DNA of 64,000 nucleotides from Corbicula japonica (Eukaryota > Mollusca > Bivalvia > Venerida > Cyrenidae), in contig JAZAYU010000019.1 of NCBI GenBank assembly GCA_038501625.1, forward strand, positions 2,564,501 to 2,628,500, written 5' to 3'. Below are positions 12,120-22,700 of the stretch, piece after piece. Each line of letters begins with the position of its first letter. The first letter of the stretch is position 1. The notes beneath the pieces are model-generated. The model did no database searches. It was given only the letters and a program-made list of their open reading frames with translations, and was not told the origin of the DNA. The translations under genes were made by a program, and so were the position numbers.

Positions 12120-12842
12120 AGTACAGCAGTCACGTGACTCGGTCTCAGTGATATCACTATGACAAACAGTGTAGCAGTCACACAAGTTGAGCTCACATGA
12201 CTTTAGCTCATTGATAGCACTATGTTGCAAAGTATAGCAATCACGTGACTATGGCACAGTGATAGCACTATGTCGTACAGTATAGCAGGCACATGACTAT
12301 GGCCAGGTGATAGCACTATGTTGTACAGTTTAGCAGTCACATGACTATGGCTCAGTGATAGCACTATGTCGTACAGTATAGCAGTCACATGACTATGGCC
12401 CAGTGATAGCACTATGTTGTACAGTATAGCAGTCACATGACTAAAGCCCAGTGATAGCACTATGTCGTACAGTATAGCAGCCACATGACTATGGCCCAGT
12501 GATAGCACTATGTCGTACAGTATAGCAGTCATATGATTATGACTCAGTGATAGCACAATGTTGTACAGTATAGCAGTCACATGACTATGGCCCAGTGATA
12601 GCACTATGTCGTTCAGTATAGCAACCACATGACTTTGGCCAAGTGATAGCACTTTGTCGTACAGTATAGCAGTCACATGACTATGGCTTAGTGATAGCAC
12701 TATGTTGTACAGTATAGCAGACACATGACTATGGCTCAGTGATAGCACTATGGCGTACAGTATAGCAATCACATGACTATGGCCCAGTGATATCACTATT
12801 TCATACAGTATAGCAGTCACCTGACTGGCTCAGTGACAGCAC
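12120..12842. repeat. 48-bp minisatellite, about 15 units
   Basis: The unit (GTCACATGACTATGGCYCAG, then TGATAGCACTATGTCGTACA, then GTATAGCA) recurs every 48 bases; for example GTCAC occurs at 12336 and 12384. Because 48 is divisible by 3, the minus strand stays open for 205 residues as a 16-residue repeat (SHVTAILYDIVLSLGH). There is no start context, splice site or gene partner, so I treat that frame as incidental. Confidence 0.95.
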
Positions 12843-13079
12843 TTTCGCGAAATCTTGCCGCTGAAAAAACAATAAACATTCAGTTTTTTTCACCTGACGG
12901 AAAATACAAAAATTCATCAAGTGCACAAAGTCTCCCAATTCACTCCAAAATGAAATCTGACAGCACAAAGGAGTGTCTGAGTGTGCCCAAAAATTCCCAC
13001 CTTGATATCTCTGAAGGAAAAAAAATGGGCTCAGCACTGTAGTGCAGGTGCTACCCCCAGCCACCCCTGCACCCCCTAG

Positions 13080-13210
13080 CAGAGCCCCTATCTTGCTTAA
13101 ATGAACAGAGAAGTATGTCATCATGTACCTTTTCTTGACCGGTGTGATGCCAGCTTCAAAATGGACCATCATTCATCGCGAAATCCTGCCGCTGACAAAA
13201 AAATCAAAAT
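13080..13210 (+). repeat. Flanking direct repeat, left copy
   Basis: This segment (TACCTTTTCTTGACCGGTGT, GATGCCAGCTTCAAAATGG, CGCGAAATCCTGCCGCTGA) resembles 16186-16310 in the same orientation, and part of it recurs at 12845-12870. The pair brackets the foldback element. Confidence 0.55.
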
Positions 13211-13559
13211 TCAGTGTACAGTTTTGAGGGTACAGGTATAGAAAAAAAGTTCATCAATCTGATTAAAATCATCTCCTGAAAACCGCTATGCTATCAGGAT
13301 CTGACGACGAGTTATTAAAACATGCTTTTATCACTAACCCTTCGAACCAATTAGATTGTCGCCTGCAAAATCGCAAAAGTGAAAATAAAAATAGTATTTC
13401 AAACCATTGAAAGTGTTGACAGCCTGCGTAACACATATTTTACTGGAGATATATGTGTTTATGTTGTATTGCGTTCATTTCTCATGTAATGACATCTTCG
13501 GATTATTTTCCGAGCATTATAAATCATATTTCCCGTGTTGATAATTTCTAAAAAATAGT

Positions 13560-15990
13560 AATTGCACGCCCAGTAAACATTCGCTCCACAACCAAACAGA
13601 GAACAAAACAAAATGAGCGAAAGCCACTTCCGGGATTGAGCGAAAGCAGACAAAAAGCGAGTGTGACCAACATTTTTTCTCTTTATAAGACAGAAAGAAG
13701 AACTTTTTCAAAAATATGGGAATGTTTTGCCGTGTAAGAATGATGAAGCTTCACGGAAAACACGGTTACATATTTTAATCATGTAAACTGCTCCTGCTAG
13801 AACTTTTTTCGCAGCGAACAATGGTGCTTTCTTTTTACAAACTGATCATTTCGACTTAGTTTTGTTCTTTGATTGCTATCAGAAATTATTTCTGTGTTGC
13901 ATGTGAATCAAATACCGGTCGATAGTGACTGATGTACATATTTCGAATGATGTAATGCCTCTTTATTACGATTTAGGTTCATTTTTCAAGAGGTGAAGGA
14001 GCGAAAGAGCAGGTTGTTGAGCGAAAACATAGGAGGCAGAGCGAAAACATTAAACCAGCATACTTATGTTTGTCAGTCTAAAAGTATTCACTACACTCCT
14101 GGATTGTTCACGTGCATTTGTTACAGCTCCGAGACATTTCAATATAAAATTTTATTATGTTTTGTTGAACACGTTCTGTGTTGATTTATATTTGCAACGA
14201 GATGGAGTTTCCAATGAATGTTTTCATCGCACCTACAACTATTTATCTAAGGATTTTGAAGAGTAAACGACAAGCACCATCCATTACATGACAATTAATC
14301 ATCGTATAAAAAGCTAGTAAATGTCAATATATCTTAAAGTAGAATTTTGTAATAAATGTAAAGATGCAGGAAAGTCTGAAAAATAGCCTTCTGAATTGTT
14401 TGGGTTTGACAGTGAGAGTGTGATTTAAATCGCCGGTCGTTTACTAATTGTGTTCTTCATAACACGGTATTTTTGTATCTATTTAGTCTTATGATTTTAG
14501 ATATAATATATGTGTATAAATGTGTTTGGAAATATTATATCTGATCACAACATTGTCATGAACGTTTATCTATAAACAAAAAGTTAACACTTCATATAAG
14601 GTGTATATAATATTTTCATCATATGGTTTTAGGGAGCCAGGTACAGTTTATACTGATAATTGTAGTTGTATATATAAATCCCGTGTTTAAATGTCACTTT
14701 AATAAACATACTTACTTACGTGGAAATATACCCGGAGCTTGTCGATCAAATTGAAATATTTAAAATACATGTATAGATTTGATCCTGTATTTGTGATCAT
14801 TAAGAAACAAAAACGACAGTTTTCCTGTGGAATATTTTTTAAAGTCATCATTTTATAGTTAACAGATTTCTATTCTGTCTCGGTAAATGAATAAATCCGT
14901 TTTTCTTCTTCTTTGATGATAGGAAATAGCATTTTCTTGCACCCTTTAAACGCTCCCATCTGAAAGAAACAAAACAAACCACAAATAACACAAAACATAT
15001 TATTCAAAATTGTTTCTTTTTGCAACGACATCGTTAAAAATAAATTTATTTAAATATGGAAAATGAAAATATTTAAAAATTATAGAAATACTGCATACTT
15101 GGTTAAAGTAAGCCTATTTATGGACAGAAGTGGGAATGCATATTACTGCCCACTACGCCTAGCCCCATGTTGAGTAAAAAATATGTACACATATACATTA
15201 CACATACATAAACTATTCTATTTTTTATCAATCCCAAACGTAAACTTGTATATTGCGCTGAACACGAAACACTCAATGAATGAGTTGACAAACAAGTTTA
15301 AACGATGCAATTACAGTATGAAGTTATGTTTTCGCTCTGCCTCCTATGATTTCGCTCCACAACTTGCTCTTTCGCTCCTACACCTCTTGAAAAATGAGCA
15401 TTTATCATTTAAAGAGACGTTACACCATTTGAAATCTGCACAGCAGTCACTAGCGACATGTATTCGATTTACACATAACATAGAAATAATTTCTAAAAAC
15501 AATCAAAGAACAAAATTCAGTCGAAATGATCAGTTTGTAAAAAGAAAGCACCATTGTTCGCTGCGAAAAAAAGTTCTAGCAGGAGCAGTTTACATGATCA
15601 AAGTATGTAACCGTGTTTTCCGTGAAGCTTCATCATTCTAACACGGCACTACATTCCCATATTTTTGAAAAGTTCGTCTTTCTGTCTTATAAAGAGAAAA
15701 ATGACAAGTTTGTAAAGAAACATGCATCATTGTCCGCTGGGAAAAAAGTTCTATCCGGAGCAGTTTACATGTGTTAAATATGAAACCGTTTTGTTCGTGA
15801 AGCTTCATCATCCTCACACAGCACTACATTCCCCGATTTTTGAAAAAGTTCGTCTTTCTGTCTTATAAAGAGAAAAAAAAGTTGGTCATACTCACTTTTT
15901 GTCAACAAATCAGCGCTTTCGCTCAATCCCGGAAGTGGCTTTCGCTCATTTTGTTATGTTCTCTTTTTGGTTGTGGAGCGAATGTTTACC
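13560..15990. mobile_element. Large foldback (inverted-repeat) element
   Basis: The left arm (about 13560-14065) is repeated in reverse complement in the right arm (about 15330-15990). Matching blocks include GAGCGAAAGCCACTTCCGGG with CCCGGAAGTGGCTTTCGCTC, and GGCAGAGCGAAAACA with its complement at 15330. The right arm carries an internal direct duplication (about 15600-15690 and 15760-15875, both with a GTCTTTCTGTCTTATAAAGA block). A unique centre of about 1.25 kb (14065-15330) has no recognisable gene. Confidence 0.8.
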
Positions 15991-16185
15991 GGGCGTGAAT
16001 TGGGGAAAACCGCTATTACTTATGTACGGTGTCGGGGGCTTTAGTGAGATTGAAAGTACATGAAGTATCCTAAAAAGTGACATCCAATAAAACCACACCA
16101 ACATTCTTTGTATAACAATTCATTAGACACAGAACATCTGGAGTTAATCTGGTCATCCCAACACTCCCACCCATCCACTAAGCAA

Positions 16186-16310
16186 GACTGGGATATCATG
16201 TAGGGATATCAATGAGCTCAAAACTGGGTCATATGATACCTTTCCGTGATCGGGGTGACACCAGCTTGAAAATGGGTTTTCTCCCGGCCAAAATTCTTGA
16301 CGCTGAAATT
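16186..16310 (+). repeat. Flanking direct repeat, right copy
   Basis: Matches 13080-13210 (ATACCTTTCCGTGATCGGGG, TGACACCAGCTTGAAAATGG, TTCTTGACGCTGAAATTTT). From 16400 to 17200 I see no gene and no strong repeat. Confidence 0.5.
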
Positions 16311-17219
16311 TTGCTCAAAATCGCAATTGTTTCATGACCGCGGACTTGTCGAATTTTCGCGAAAAGTCATGAAATTTCAAAACTCCCCACTCACTCAGAA
16401 TTGCATCTTGCTTCTTATACATAGTACAACAGCTATGTACTTACGTTATTTGATGTATTTTAGTTTGTAGCTGATTTTTGTTAAATTTAAATCATGAATT
16501 TAGTTAATATTGCAACCAAAGACAGTAATGAGATGTAATCTCATGTTTATTTGAATAAAACAGCTAAGTAACCTTTTTTGGCATTGCGGCTTCAGACAAA
16601 TTTGAGTTAGAACAAATCTAAAATTAGTGTTTTCAGCATTCCCTTTATGTCCACAATGCATTTCCTGAGCAAACATAAAATATTATGTGCGTGAATTCTT
16701 CTAAGGCACAGTCCGAGATTCTGCTTCACATAATGCGTCATCAGTAACACGCTAAATCACTAAGTCTTCAGATTTTGGTCGTAAAACTTTAATCTTGTCT
16801 GAATCATCGGGATAACGGTTCGAAGTCTGGAAATACATCTAAAAGACTGAAAAACGATGGTCGAACTGAGGTTCAGAGCAATGTATTCAATGTAGTTCTG
16901 GTGCATGCTGACGGCAGAACCGGGGTCATGTCAACTCATCTCAAGCATTTACACGATTATTTCAAAAAAGAAACACAAAAAGCTTCTCAGTTTGGCTCAA
17001 TATAATGTTGTTTTTTTTGCCCCAAACAATGTTCCGTTTCGCCCCTTATAGGGGGCAAAATGGAACTGTTCATTACAGCCACTTTGTTTGAAAATATTTC
17101 ATCAACTCATCATACGTGACTTTAAAGTGGTAACGGCGAGTGTCCCAAGCGAAGTCAAGACAAATCAAATTACTGAAGTACAGAAAACCCGCGTTTTATT
17201 GTGTATATCATACGCAGAA

Positions 17220-18350
17220 AAACTATAAATGTATTCTTTCTGAAAGGCTGGAAATTGTGGCTGGAGTGAAAGCCTGTGATAGGCGCTTCGCGGGCTCGCA
17301 CATGTAGGTCGCAGTGCAAACGCTGTGGTTGACCGTGGCGCTTGCGCGGAGATTATGCGGCGATTTCTGAGATATCACTGCGTCTGTACCGCTTATACGA
17401 CGCATATACAGAGCACTTATTATTTTAATGCGCTGATACAACGATTCTACGGAGCTGTCACGGCGATCATTGCGCTTTCAAGACGTTTTTAAGCTTCCAT
17501 CGCTGTTTGTTGACAATGACTAACAAATTGTATAAACTTATAAGATATGCTAATAAAAATTCATTCCACCATGGCTGATGTATTCTAGCAAGCCGGGCTA
17601 CAACTTGTCTAAATGCAGGTCCCGAAGATCCAATGTACATATGGCTGAGCGACGGTGGAGGGCCAAAATAGGCCTACATGCATAGTTTCAACTGATCGAG
17701 AACAAACATACAATTGAAAGATGTGCGTTTACACTTCGTTTTATAGGAAGTGCATACGAACATATTCACCACACCGTCAGTGCATTCTTAGCGCCATGAA
17801 AGCGCAGTGCACGCAGTGAAAACGCCGTGAGAGCCAAGACAATCGCCAACAGGAACGACATCTGAGAGCGCCGTAGGAGCACCGTAGCAACGCACTGGCC
17901 GCTGTGATGACGCCGTGACACCTCCATCCTCACGAAAAATATCGAATTGTGTTGCGATCTCATGGCGCCATTGCGCTCTTGAAAATTTCACAACGCCGTG
18001 CCAACTCAGTGGATGTGAAAGGGGGATTCAGTGCAATAAAATTTTTTTAATAAATAGCACTGTATCTGTATAAGCGCCGTTTTAAGCGCGGTTTAGGCAC
18101 AGTGACATCTCAGAGATCGCCGTGCAAGAGCGATTTACTATCACAGTATTCGCACTGAGAACTCTGCGAGCCTTCGGAGCACTCGTGGCGTTGAAGACCT
18201 ACTGCGCACTGCTAAGGCGACCCCGAACCCACTCTGATAAGAACGCCGAGCGACGGCGCTTGGTTTGTGCATGCTTAAATTAAGTGCGCGCCGTCGGTTG
18301 GCGTTCAATGTGATCCTATTTTTCTTGGACGCGACCCCCTTGTAACCAGG
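17220..18350. other. CpG-rich block, no gene recognised
   Basis: The composition changes from the AT-rich surroundings to a CpG-rich stretch with many loosely related GCGCCGT / CGCCGTGA words. The open frames in it (60-75 residues, mostly minus strand) have no family resemblance and conflict with one another. It could be a decayed GC-rich repeat or part of a distal regulatory region for the gene starting near 18.7 kb. Confidence 0.5.
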
Positions 18351-18660
18351 GTTTAAAGAAAGCATTATTTTTGTGCAAACGTTAATGATCCTTATGATGA
18401 ATATATTCTACTTTAAAATCTGGCCGGTAATAAGTTTTTTTTGTTAAAATTTATTTTTGAACAAGTTTTCCCTATTGGCAATGTGGATCCCTATTCCACC
18501 CCTTTATTGTCACAACTAACCTAGATGCCCTTAGATAAAAATTTAAATTGCTATACAATATTTACAATAATAGATTAGAATTATAAATAAAATCAATAAA
18601 GTATTTCAATCTTGAAATCTCAGGCACATAGTTTTGCGCGTACTTTGATTTATCTCCCTG

Positions 18661-18674
18661 TTTGTCATAGCAAC
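18661..18674 (+). promoter_or_regulatory. RFX X-box-like site upstream of EVC2
   Basis: The sequence TTTGTCATAGCAAC matches the ciliary X-box consensus GTNRCC-N(0-3)-RGYAAC, with a perfect right half (AGCAAC), a 2-nt spacer and a left half with two mismatches. It lies about 280 bp upstream of the donor that ends the proposed 5' UTR exon. RFX factors drive many ciliary genes, so the location fits an EVC2 promoter. Function is inferred. Confidence 0.45.
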
Positions 18675-18699
18675 GAAAACTGTTTACTTCCGATTACAC

Positions 18700-18951
18700 A
18701 GGCGGAATACTTGCACATTATCGTTATAATTATTATTTTAGGAATCGCTTTGTTTATTATATTTCTACAAAGACTGTTTACACTTTAAGGCTCACCAAGA
18801 CCTGATTTATAGCGTCAAATATAGCTTTCACACTGTGCACTTCTTTCTGTTGTAAAAGACGTGCAGAAAAATCCGCTTCCGGTCCAATTAGCATTCAATT
18901 AGCGAATATATACATGTATTGTTATTTCGACATGTGGTAGTATTTTAACTG
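18700..18951 (+). other. EVC2: Probable 5' UTR exon of EVC2
   Basis: A strong donor (CTG|GTGAGT) begins at 18952, and an acceptor (TGTTTTTTAAG) ends at 19552, 16 nt before the start codon. An intron of 601 bp would link them. The exon's 5' end is a guess; it contains short upstream ATGs, including ATG-TGG-TAG. Confidence 0.45.
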
Positions 18952-19568
18952 GTGAGTGTAATGCAGTAAATTGTGGAATTACTTTTCAATGTTTTCGAAA
19001 TATTTCCAGAAATACTGTAGTGATTGCCACTCTGATAATCACATGTCAACAACTTTGTTTGACTGTTGAGGAGTTTGAAAAAGATCAAAGAATGTTAATG
19101 TCAGTTCAGTGTACGTAAATGTAATTAGATATGATATTGTTACTTCCTGAAATTATTGTATGGAACAGTAACTGTTTTCATTTTAATCATGCCGTTCTTT
19201 ACTGTCTGTGAGCAATGACGTATTTGTATTTTGAAACCTTCCTATGTAACTTTTGTGTAAAAGCTGTGTTAATATTTTCTTTGAGAACTTATGTAATGTC
19301 ATTATATTATCTTGCTCACCGGAGATTAGACTATTAGTATATGCATCACGTTTTTTTATAATACTTTATAGTGGAACTTTAATTAAAGTATTGTTTGGTG
19401 AACATGATGGAATTCAGTATTACATTTCTGTCTGCCTATACATCAAAATAAATGAATTGAAAAAAAAATGAATTTCATGTAAATGCTACCGGTATTAATG
19501 ATACTGTACAAACAAACATGTTTAAATTCTAATTCAGTTGTTGTTTTTTAAGGTTAGAAAGAGGGAAA

Positions 19569-19733
19569 ATGGAAAGAAACAAATCATGGCTTATCATCCT
19601 TGGAGTGTTTTGTTTGTGGACTGATATTGTGGAGGCACAAATCACTGGAACATTGGGATATGTAGATCTTACTGAAAACTCTAAAAATGAAAACCTGTAT
19701 TCCATTGATGGTGTGGTTTTCTTGAATACTACG
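19569..19733 (+). CDS. EVC2: EVC2 exon 1: start codon and signal peptide
   Basis: 55 codons, ending in phase 0 before GTTGGT. Residues 1-23 have a basic start (MERNK), a hydrophobic core (LIILGVFCLW) and a small-residue end (VEA|Q), which is a typical secretory signal. This is the first in-frame ATG after the 19552 acceptor. Confidence 0.85.
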
Positions 19734-22700
19734 GTTGGTATAACATTATTTAATATCTGTGTACACAATTTAGTAAGACTTTAACTTTCTAATAGTGTTC
19801 CTATAATTTCATTGATTGAAGTTCATCAGGGTCTATTAATTATTGATTAAATAGACCCTGAGTACATGTGTACACTCTGTTGCTATTTTTTACACAGACT
19901 ATTTAAATAAATGTGTACAGTTTAACTAATTAGCCCTTTTACTTATGCCTGTAATCACATGGGCAACCACTGTATGTCCAATCTTAGCAGTTTGATCTGC
20001 ATTGTTAGCTTCATGATCAGAAATAGTGTCATATTACTGACATGTTAAATTGGACCAATATAATTTATGAACACTTAACTTCAAATTCAATTTTAATTGT
20101 GTAGATGAAAAATATACCGTCATTGTTCGAATATAAGCCACACTTATGTATAAGCCGCACCGCCCCCAAACCTGATGGAACAGATCAAAATAGCTTATAA
20201 TGTATTTATAACCAGCCAAACCTGTGTATTAGCCGCACCCCCAACTTTTTACCGCCAAATTCTGGGAAAAAAGTGTGGCTTATATTCAGACAATGACGGT
20301 AGATCCAAATCAGTAGGCACATATTCTGGGCACATCCATAATATCTGATCAGGATCTACACTGTTCACTTTAAGATTCATTACATTATTTCTGACCGAGA
20401 AGCAAGCAGTTTAGAGCCAGATCATATGGCATGGGTTGATGTGGCAGCTGATCTGAATCAACACTGTTCCCACAAGGGATAAAAGTCATATCCATGGTTA
20501 ATATTATATAAATATCACATCCCATTGGGGAAACAGTACGAAATGTTAACCCGAGAGAAGTAATGTCAACCGAGGCGTTAGCAATCCCAATGGGATGTGA
20601 TATTTATTTTATTACACCGAACATTTGTTTTTTAGAGATCTTGACTATGACCAAATTTCGTTTGGGAACAAAATCAAGCGTCGGAAGTCCAAAATCAATA
20701 ATGCTCAATAAGCGGCTACAAATAATGATCAAAATGCGTTTATCTGCCTTGGTCAATTACGCGTGCGTAGAAGTTAATTTGTAATCGGATTTCCACGATA
20801 TTTATTTTTAGATCCACGCGAGGGTGACATGATGCTGTCGCATATGTGACAGTAGCGATTATCTCCCTGTGACGTCACATTAGCTATATAGTAAACTAAT
20901 CACGTGAGGTGTAATAATACATTCTAGCAGCTAGAGTTTATTGTATGCAGCATATGAAAACATACACAAACATGTACTTTAAAAATTTAAACATTATTTT
21001 TTTCAGCTGTATTATGTGGTAGACAATTCGTCAGCAGTGAACAACACATTGGTTTCTGATCCAGACAAATCTGGACAGAAGGTTGTAGCGAATGGAGCTT
21101 TTACCAACACTACCAATAATACAATAGCCAATGCTCCACTATTGACGGTGGCGTTCACAATAGAGGTACTAAAACTGTGATATCATTTAATTTTGTGGAG
21201 GCAAATTGCACAGAACGCACAAATTACATTTTTGAACTGTCATAAATTCATGCAGTCGTATTATAGTCATATAATAAGTTATCATCTGGTTTGATTTCAA
21301 AGGGGTTGAATTTAGCGCACTTCCCATAGTGCAAAATAATAGAAAATGAAACTGGCGCACAAATTATGGTTCATGTACGACAGTAATATATGCACAAATG
21401 CATATAACCTATTTATTGGAAGTAATTAATGACCCTATGTAAATTTTCACTCACTAATTCACCAAAATAATCAAAATAATTCTGTAATATGAAGTGAACT
21501 TTATATTGGTGTACTGATGAAAATATTTTGAATTAAAGATTGAATTTTTTTTACATAGAGGTAATTATATATAGTTGAATGCAATTTTTATTTTTAAGTA
21601 ATGTAGAGTTACCTTTCATTAAAAACATGTCAGAATTGTAATTAATTGAGTATTACTTGTAACATTTATAATTATATTGTTAATTATAATGACAGAGCCC
21701 AATTCTACCAAGATTGAGATATTCATCAGGTGTTAAAAATGTCTTCAGACCCTCCGTCAATGCATTATTGCTTGATGTTTAGATGATTCTTAACATTTAA
21801 CTCTATTTTTACAATTGAATGCATTTGGAATCAGATTTTTTATTGTTAACTGACTGTTAGAATATCAGGATTAATTTGGATCCTGCAGACAATAAATTAT
21901 TATTTTTGGTGTTTGAATCCATAGAGAATGATGGTTTTTCTTAATTGATTATAGTGAATATCAATATTTACTAAGTATAAATTTTATCCCAGTGTTTGAA
22001 AAATAATTATCCATGTCAAAGTTTGATATTCATATGAGAATTTATGTCTAAAAGTTTTGAACATTGGGCATATTTTGAAATTATTCTCTTTTTTCATATC
22101 AGAAAATGGATTCAGAGGAGTTCCAGTTTCTAATGTACATTGATAATAGTGGGTCAGTTACTGCTGGAAATGTTGAAGCCACAGTCGACTTAAAGGCAGG
22201 ATTAAAGATAGACTACCAAACAACCGACTACTGGGAGGTCGGCACAGATCTGATTATGGTGAATGATAGGAGAGAATTTAATTGGCTGGTCGGAAATATG
22301 ACAAGTAATCATGATATATTTTGTTTATCCCTTTATGCAAAAATTTGCTGGCTGATCTGGATCTACACTGTTTGCCCATGCAATAAAAGAGTATCTATAG
22401 AGTAAAGGGTTATATAAAAGCTGTGCAATGAAAAAGCTTGTTAATGGGAGGTTGAAACTTGAAATCACACACAAATTACAGAAGTGCAAACTAGCAAATA
22501 TATATGGATAGGAGAATCTTGAATTTCAACCAGAATTATTTACTTCTATATTTGCAACATTTTTAATTGTTGATATTTTCCCATCATGTTTACAACATGC
22601 TGTGACCTATTTTGACTACATTTAACCCTTTACTCCATAGGTACAGCTTTTATCCAACGAGTGAAAAGTGTAGATTCATTGATAATATGTTACAAAGAAT

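Noticed and set aside
12203..12820. 205-residue open frame on the minus strand
   Set aside because: It is entirely made of the 48-bp minisatellite; the 16-residue periodicity follows from the unit length.
15183..15641. 152-residue open frame
   Set aside because: More than half lies in the right arm of the foldback element and no domain is visible.
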